Shown piece by piece: positions 59,648-64,000 of a stretch of DNA of 64,000 nt. Positions within the stretch are counted from its first letter, which is position 1; each line of letters starts with the position of its first letter. The stretch is from Lonsdalea iberica (GTDB lineage: Bacteria; Pseudomonadota; Gammaproteobacteria; Enterobacterales; Enterobacteriaceae). The stretch is from positions 34,957-98,956 of the forward strand of contig NZ_LUTP01000013.1 of NCBI RefSeq assembly GCF_002111585.1, given 5' to 3'. A program made the position numbers and the translations under genes. The notes beneath the pieces are model-generated. The model was not told where the DNA came from, did not search any database, and saw nothing but the letters and a program-made list of their open reading frames with translations.

Positions 59648-60118
59648 CTATGGAAGAAGCGCTAAAATTAGACCAAAAAAAGTACTTTCATTAAGAGGTT
59701 GCCCTGTGCGCGGTAACATCCCTGGGGGAGTAAAGGTCCATTCACTGAAATGACCTGCCCGCATGAAAAGGCGGCCCGGGGAAGTGATACATCCTTTTGC
59801 ATGGAGCGTTATCTCCACACACCCGGTCACACCCTGGCCGTACAGGAATACCGGCACAAATTTTACAGACCGGTCGTCGATACGCAGAATAATACCGGTA
59901 ATATCAAAAGCCCCGTTCTCCACCAGCAGGTCCGTAACGGATGTACTGAGCGTCTCCGCATTCAGCCCGGTATCCTCCAGCCAAGCGTCCATCTGCTCCT
60001 GAAGTTGCGTCATTCGCAGGCGAAACTCAGCGATATCGGCCTGACTCTTACTGACAGATGAAGCCGGAGCAGGCTGCCTGGTCTGCAATTTTTCGAGAAA
60101 CTGTGATTTTGCTGACAT
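59648..60118 (-). CDS. Conserved T6SS-cluster protein of unknown function
   Basis: 156 residues, not a numbered Tss core component that I recognise. N-terminal helical region (DIAEFRLRMTQLQEQMDAWL), then a beta-rich domain (TDLLVENGAFDITGIILRID, VKFVPVFLYGQGVTGCVEITL) without signal peptide or membrane segment. It starts 14 bases after tssE in the same direction, inside the cluster; similar unnamed genes occur at this place in enterobacterial VasL-type clusters. Confidence 0.7.
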   Translation of the reverse strand: MSAKSQFLEKLQTRQPAPASSVSKSQADIAEFRLRMTQLQEQMDAWLEDTGLNAETLSTSVTDLLVENGAFDITGIILRIDDRSVKFVPVFLYGQGVTGCVEITLHAKGCITSPGRLFMRAGHFSEWTFTPPGMLPRTGQPLNESTFFGLILALLP

Positions 60119-60132
60119 GGTGTTATCTGGCC

Positions 60133-60585
60133 TTACATTCGGGTTGCTGCATCGAGATACTGCTGTTGCTTCAGATGTCGCAGGAGAACCCGCCCTTCGG
60201 GCATAAACTCTGTGCCATAGCGCACGAGGCCAATACCCTTAAGTTCAGCATCAATGGCATAGCGCAGCTCGCCGGGAATGTTCTGCTCCAGCAAGACAAC
60301 GGTTATTTTCTTCAGCCGTGGCTCATATTTGAGCAGAACGGCCGACAGGGTGCCCATAAGCTCATGGGCGGTACCCGGCATGCCCTGCAGTATTTTTGCC
60401 ATATCGGGCAGACCATAGTCCGGCAGATGCGCCAGCACTCCTGAACGGCAGTTAAGGATACGTTGCATGTTATCGAGCACGGACAAAATCACCTGATTTT
60501 GTTCACTGACCTGATGGAGATCGAGGCCGCCGGTGAAGTTGCCGTAGAGTGTTTCATACAGTGACGGACGGGGTGACTCACTCAT
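60133..60585 (-). CDS. tssE: T6SS baseplate subunit TssE
   Basis: gp25-like wedge protein of the T6SS baseplate. 150 residues with PSLYETLYGNFTGG, the LNCRSGVLAHLPDYGLPDM block that is typical of TssE, and IPGELRYAIDAELKG near the C-terminus. Overlaps the tssJ end by 8 bases. Same direction as tssG and tssF. Confidence 0.92.
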   Translation of the reverse strand: MSESPRPSLYETLYGNFTGGLDLHQVSEQNQVILSVLDNMQRILNCRSGVLAHLPDYGLPDMAKILQGMPGTAHELMGTLSAVLLKYEPRLKKITVVLLEQNIPGELRYAIDAELKGIGLVRYGTEFMPEGRVLLRHLKQQQYLDAATRM

Positions 60586-61119
60586 CTTTCAGCGCCTTCA
60601 GAGTCAGGCGGTTGTTCCCCGCTTCGATGACGCGGGCCTTATCCGGATCAAGGTCATCGCGACTGAGTACCACTCGCCAGGTGTTATTATCCTGGTCCGG
60701 TGACATAAACATCCCGGCCACCGCCACGTACTGCGCATTTTCCTCCATCGGCATATCGACTGTGACCGCCCCACCCGGCTGCAGGCGGATATCTTTCTCA
60801 GCTACCAGGTCTGCTTTAATGGCCTGACTGTCAGCCTTAAACAGTGACGGGTAGTCCGTCGTATCGAATGTTTTCCGGTCTTTGAGCTGGTAAACACGCA
60901 CCACCGTCGACAGTGCCACGCCGCCTGCATTGCTGTTGACGGCCTCGCGAGCGCGAATATCCAGATTCAGGGTCTTTATTTGCTTATAAAAAATCGATTT
61001 GGTCACGGCAACGGTGCGTCTGTCACTTTTTGAGTCAGCCCACAGCCAGCCAGTATCAGTGTGATACTGGCGGCCAGCGCAGCTAGAGGAAATTTACCAG
61101 CGGTAATCGCCATCTTCAT
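60578..61119 (-). pseudogene. tssJ: T6SS outer-membrane lipoprotein TssJ, interrupted by a -1 frameshift
   Basis: TssJ anchors the TssJLM membrane complex in the outer membrane. The minus strand from the ATG at 61119 encodes a lipoprotein signal ending in the lipobox LAGC (MKMAITAGKFPLAAL, then SITLILAGCGLTQKV) but meets a stop codon after ~38 residues. The rest of the protein (TKSIFYKQIKTLNLDIRARE, VVRVYQLKDRKTFD, and the loop region to LTLKALKDE) is in the next frame. One extra base near 61017 restores GTVAVTKSIFYK. Without it the body of the protein has no signal peptide. Overlaps tssG by 26 bases. Confidence 0.87.
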
Positions 61120-62197
61120 CAGTCTCCCTGCGGTGAATATTTTCCTGTACCCGCTCATAGCGGCCAAGATTGATGGTTATGGTTTGGGGGTACGTGACGG
61201 TGTTCGCCGCATTCAGCGGCCGCATCACGGCGGTGCGGCCCAACTGCACTGCTCCGGCGTTGGGTTTAGTGCTCATTGTCGCGTCCGGCAGTAGGCTACG
61301 GTCGACAGACAACTGCAGGCGCACATCCAGGCGAGCCCCAAGATAAACGTGCAGCAGCGCCATCAGGTCCGTGTGAAGCTCCCCACCCGGTAACCAGCCC
61401 TGTACTTCAGCCGGGTCAGAGGTAGTCAGACGCATCAGTACCTGGCTGTTTACATCGGTGGCATAGCTGCCCATCACCGGACGGTTTGTCAGGGTGACGG
61501 GCTGGCTGACGCTTATGGTCAGGGGCTTCTTCAGGGGTAACCGGCGTTTGTCGTGGTGCCAGATTTTCGCCTGCGTATTGGGTGCCAGCAGACGCACCAG
61601 TGAAGCCATCCCCTCTGAAGTCCGACCTGGCAGCAACATGACCGGCAGAAGCGCCAGAAAGCGTGAGGCCGGCGTGGCAATGCTTTGTGCGCAGCCGTTA
61701 ATCCCGAGCCCGGCCAGTCCCAGCAGGTACTGCGAGGTATTGTCCTTACCGCCTTCTTCGAAAGTCGCCGGGTAGGAATATTTACGCCAGATACGGTAGT
61801 ACTGGGCAATCAGCCGGTGGTTGAAGATATCGAGGAAATCCGCGGTGGCCTCATACCCTTCCCGTCGCTGGGTAATGTCATCGATATAGTGCGTCGGCAG
61901 CGGGGACTCCACGCCGTAGAGCCCCATAAAGGTGATGCGCACCGTCGGCGGCAGATACGAATACTCAGACTGCTCAATCCCTTTGATTTCAGATGCCGGA
62001 AAGCCCATCCCCGGATGGGGCCGGAAGCGCACCGGCTCATGCCGTACCTGCCAGGTGCTGCCAGTGACCGGTTTATCCGGCTGGCTCTGTTCCAGCAACT
62101 GGCAGAAGCGGTAAAAGTTGATATATGGCAGCCGGTCCCCCAGTTGCGCTATCAGCCGGGCAGACGCGGACTGTGATTCTCTTTCCACCGGATGCAT
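61094..62197 (-). CDS. tssG: T6SS baseplate subunit TssG
   Basis: Baseplate wedge subunit that pairs with two TssF molecules. 367 residues with the N-terminal FYRFCQLLEQSQP (family hallmark), VRFRPHPGMGFPASEI, ITFMGLYGVESPLPTHY and DIFNHRLIAQYYRIWRKY. It overlaps tssF by 46 bases and tssJ by 26, indicating translational coupling. Confidence 0.94.
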   Translation of the reverse strand: MHPVERESQSASARLIAQLGDRLPYINFYRFCQLLEQSQPDKPVTGSTWQVRHEPVRFRPHPGMGFPASEIKGIEQSEYSYLPPTVRITFMGLYGVESPLPTHYIDDITQRREGYEATADFLDIFNHRLIAQYYRIWRKYSYPATFEEGGKDNTSQYLLGLAGLGINGCAQSIATPASRFLALLPVMLLPGRTSEGMASLVRLLAPNTQAKIWHHDKRRLPLKKPLTISVSQPVTLTNRPVMGSYATDVNSQVLMRLTTSDPAEVQGWLPGGELHTDLMALLHVYLGARLDVRLQLSVDRSLLPDATMSTKPNAGAVQLGRTAVMRPLNAANTVTYPQTITINLGRYERVQENIHRRETDEDGDYRW

Positions 62198-63914
62198 TTT
62201 CCTTCTGGCTGAACAATTAGGGTGAGCTGGTTAAACTGGTTCATATCGGCATACAGCGCAAAGAACCGGTTGAGCATTTCACCGAACAGGTGAATATCGC
62301 CCTCACCGGTGAAGCCGTTGCTGTCGAGTGTCACTTCGATATCCAGCCCCCGCAGCAGGTAGCCCTGCTCAAACCGTTGCAGGCGGTGGTGCTCCACATG
62401 CTGAATCGCCTCCAGACGCCGGGTATTCAGTTCATCTTCCTGCCAGTTATAGAGTGCCAGCGTCCCGCGCAACACTTCGGCAGTACTCATCATATTCAGA
62501 AACCCGGATCCCAGGTGGCTCAGTACCCGCCAGTGGAAACGGTCTTCAGCAGGCGGGTAAACCGGCAGCGTGGGTTTGCAGAGATTGCGCACTGAAAGCG
62601 GTGTACTGACCACCTGCTCACAGCGGTCGAGCAGCGTGCTCTGCAGCGCCCGGCGCGGCAGCTGGCCGTTGGTGCCGGTGATTTGCAGCGACACGGCTTC
62701 ACGCTCAAACAGTCGGTCATCTTCCCACTGGTGACCACCGAGGATAAGCCAGGTGTCATACAGCCCGGTGACACCGCGCTTAACGCGGGTGTGGTAATAG
62801 CGGGGTGGCGCATGACGGCGCATCATCCCGCCCTTGTGGCGGAAGCTGCTGAACGGCACGTATTCGGCATCACTGGTGCGGTTTGAACCGGTAACCGAAT
62901 CCACCGAATAAATCTCAGTATGCCCGTCCTGGAGCCGCTTAGGACGCAGCAGGTACTCACTTTCTAGCCCCGTAATGGTGAGCGGGTCCGCTTCCAGGGT
63001 GAAGAGGTTAATCACTGGCACGCAGTGTAGACGAACGGCATCATCGGTGACCGGCAGGTCTGATGGCCACGGCGTGCTGAGCACCACTTCGATATCGAAG
63101 TACTCAGCTCCGGCAGGCGGCGTGATCCCGTCCAGACCGTTGAGGTGGACAAACATAAATTTGTCGCGAAAGGTGAAGTACTCCAGCAGCAGCTGGTAAC
63201 CACTAAACGCGGTATCACCTTTTGGCCACAGCCCGTCCTCCTCCGCAAATCCCCCCGGCGAGAAGTATCCATCGAGGCGAATACGGTCGGTCTGCCCGGC
63301 AGACGCATATACAAAGCAGCCTGCCGTTTGGTCAGCATCAGGTGCAGCTGGCTGCTGACGGGCGCATCAGCGCCAAGGTACAGACTCAGGTGACTGAAGT
63401 CAGAATGGGACCAGTCCGCCTGCGTGCTACAGGCAAAGCGCATCCGCAGCAGCGAACGACCATCAGGCTCGGTGGTCATGGTCACCCCTGAGATGTTCAG
63501 CGGGTTGAGCATCACATCGCGGGTGGTGCGGTAACGGCAGACCGTGTTTTTCGGCCCCACTGGGCGGGAATACACTTCCAGTCCCGCGGGCATCACTTCT
63601 GCCATTTTCACCGCCTGAAGTGCAGGCGTAAACGCCACCACCGAGAGCGACGGAATGGTGCGCAGATAGTGTGGCCAGAGCATGCTGACCAGCCCTTCGG
63701 TCAGTTCCGGCAGGTCATCGTCAATCTTCTCGCGCAGCCGCCCCATCGAGAAAGCGAAGCCTTCGAACAGACGCTCGACATACGGATCGGGTGTACCGGC
63801 CTTATCCAGATCCAGCATCGCGGCCCGGTCCGGGTGGGTTTGAGCAAATTCTTTGGCGGCTTCACGGAGGTAGCGCATTTCCGCGTCGTAATAACTCAGG
63901 GTTAGATCTTTCAT
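62152..63914 (-). pseudogene. tssF: T6SS baseplate subunit TssF, interrupted by a -1 frameshift
   Basis: TssF is a core baseplate wedge protein of ~585 residues. The first frame from 63914 (MKDLTLSYYDAEMRYLREAA, the family start; DPYVERLFEGFAFSMGRLRE; DLPELTEGLVSMLWPHYLRT) is good down to LTKRQAALYMRLPG near 63297, then turns to nonsense. The second frame takes over at once: one extra base near 63294 gives RLPGQTDRIRLDGYFSPGG, and continues through FVHLNGLDGITPPAGAEYFD to the normal end at 62152. Both halves are conserved, so this is a sequencing error or a fresh mutation. Confidence 0.9.
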
Positions 63915-63937
63915 GTGTATTTCCGTAGAAACCGGCT

Positions 63938-64000
63938 TCAGTGAGGTCCCATCATTAAACGCAGAAACTGAAGAGAGATTGGGAAGAAAACAATATCAGC
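63938..64000 (-). CDS. C-terminal end of an unidentified gene (cut by window edge)
   Basis: The last 20 codons of a leftward frame (ADIVFFPISLQFLRLMMGPH) ending 24 bases before tssF. It is in phase with the T6SS cluster direction and could be the preceding gene of the cluster. Too little is visible to identify it. Confidence 0.45.
   Translation of the reverse strand, partial: ADIVFFPISLQFLRLMMGPH

Overview
The window is chromosomal DNA from a member of the Enterobacterales. Nearly every housekeeping protein reads as a close relative of its Escherichia coli counterpart (FtsH, ObgE, DnaG, RpoD, LexA, PlsB, GroEL, AspA, DsbD). The accessory content is an archaic Csu-type pilus, a T6SS cluster of the enterobacterial VasL type, and a PAAR/pyocin-type nuclease. 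Together with moderate GC, this fits the plant-associated Pectobacteriaceae (Brenneria/Lonsdalea/Dickeya-like) best. The genus is an inference. Gene order is collinear with E. coli only in blocks, so the chromosome has been reshuffled relative to E. coli.

Layout. 1-11.7 kb: glmM (partial), folP, ftsH, rlmE, yhbY, greA, dacB, obgE, yhbE, rpmA, rplU, ispB. 11.7-13.2 kb: two leftward genes with phage Mu repressor-type DNA-binding domains face a rightward Ner-like gene (sfsB), which resembles the Mu c/ner switch. 13.2-15.1 kb: mdh and argR. 15.1-21.7 kb: tsaD, the rpsU-dnaG-rpoD macromolecular synthesis operon, a yqjC homologue, mug and tRNA-Ile2(CAU). 21.7-26.3 kb: a small island beside that tRNA with a PAAR protein, a pyocin/colicin E-type HNH DNase, two tandem Im9-family immunity genes, a PH-SHOCT protein, a P2-type integrase fragment and an IS3-family relic. 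26.9-32.3 kb: a five-gene Csu-type chaperone-usher operon. 32.3-35.1 kb: a DUF305 protein, Spy, a coiled-coil protein and RlmG. 35.3-42.8 kb: the manganese/pH-responsive leader and alx, then yqjA-mzrA, yqjDEK, yqjF, yqjG, yhaJ and yhaK. 42.9-48.7 kb: zur, lexA, dgkA, plsB, ubiA (frameshifted) and ubiC. 48.7-49.5 kb: a long stretch without genes. 49.6-56.9 kb: groES-groEL, fxsA, aspA, cutA, dsbD and a TetR gene (yjdC). 57.0-58.2 kb: tRNA-Phe followed by two 160-bp direct repeats that start inside the tRNA 3' end, and a P4-type integrase C-terminal fragment. 58.2-64.0 kb: part of a T6SS cluster read leftward (tssF, tssG, tssJ, tssE, an unidentified gene, vasL).

How the parts relate. The island at tRNA-Ile2 looks like a complete antibacterial module: PAAR would cap the T6SS spike, the pyocin-like middle domain and HNH nuclease form the warhead, and the immunity genes follow. 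The T6SS baseplate genes 35 kb away could supply the machine, but tssF and tssJ each carry an apparent one-base deletion. A third apparent one-base deletion interrupts ubiA, a core ubiquinone gene. These are therefore either sequencing/assembly errors or real decay, and re-reading those three positions is the most useful check on this window. The Mu-like repressor/Ner cassette between ispB and mdh is the other item most likely to be under-described: it keeps the regulatory half of a Mu switch without any other phage gene in view.
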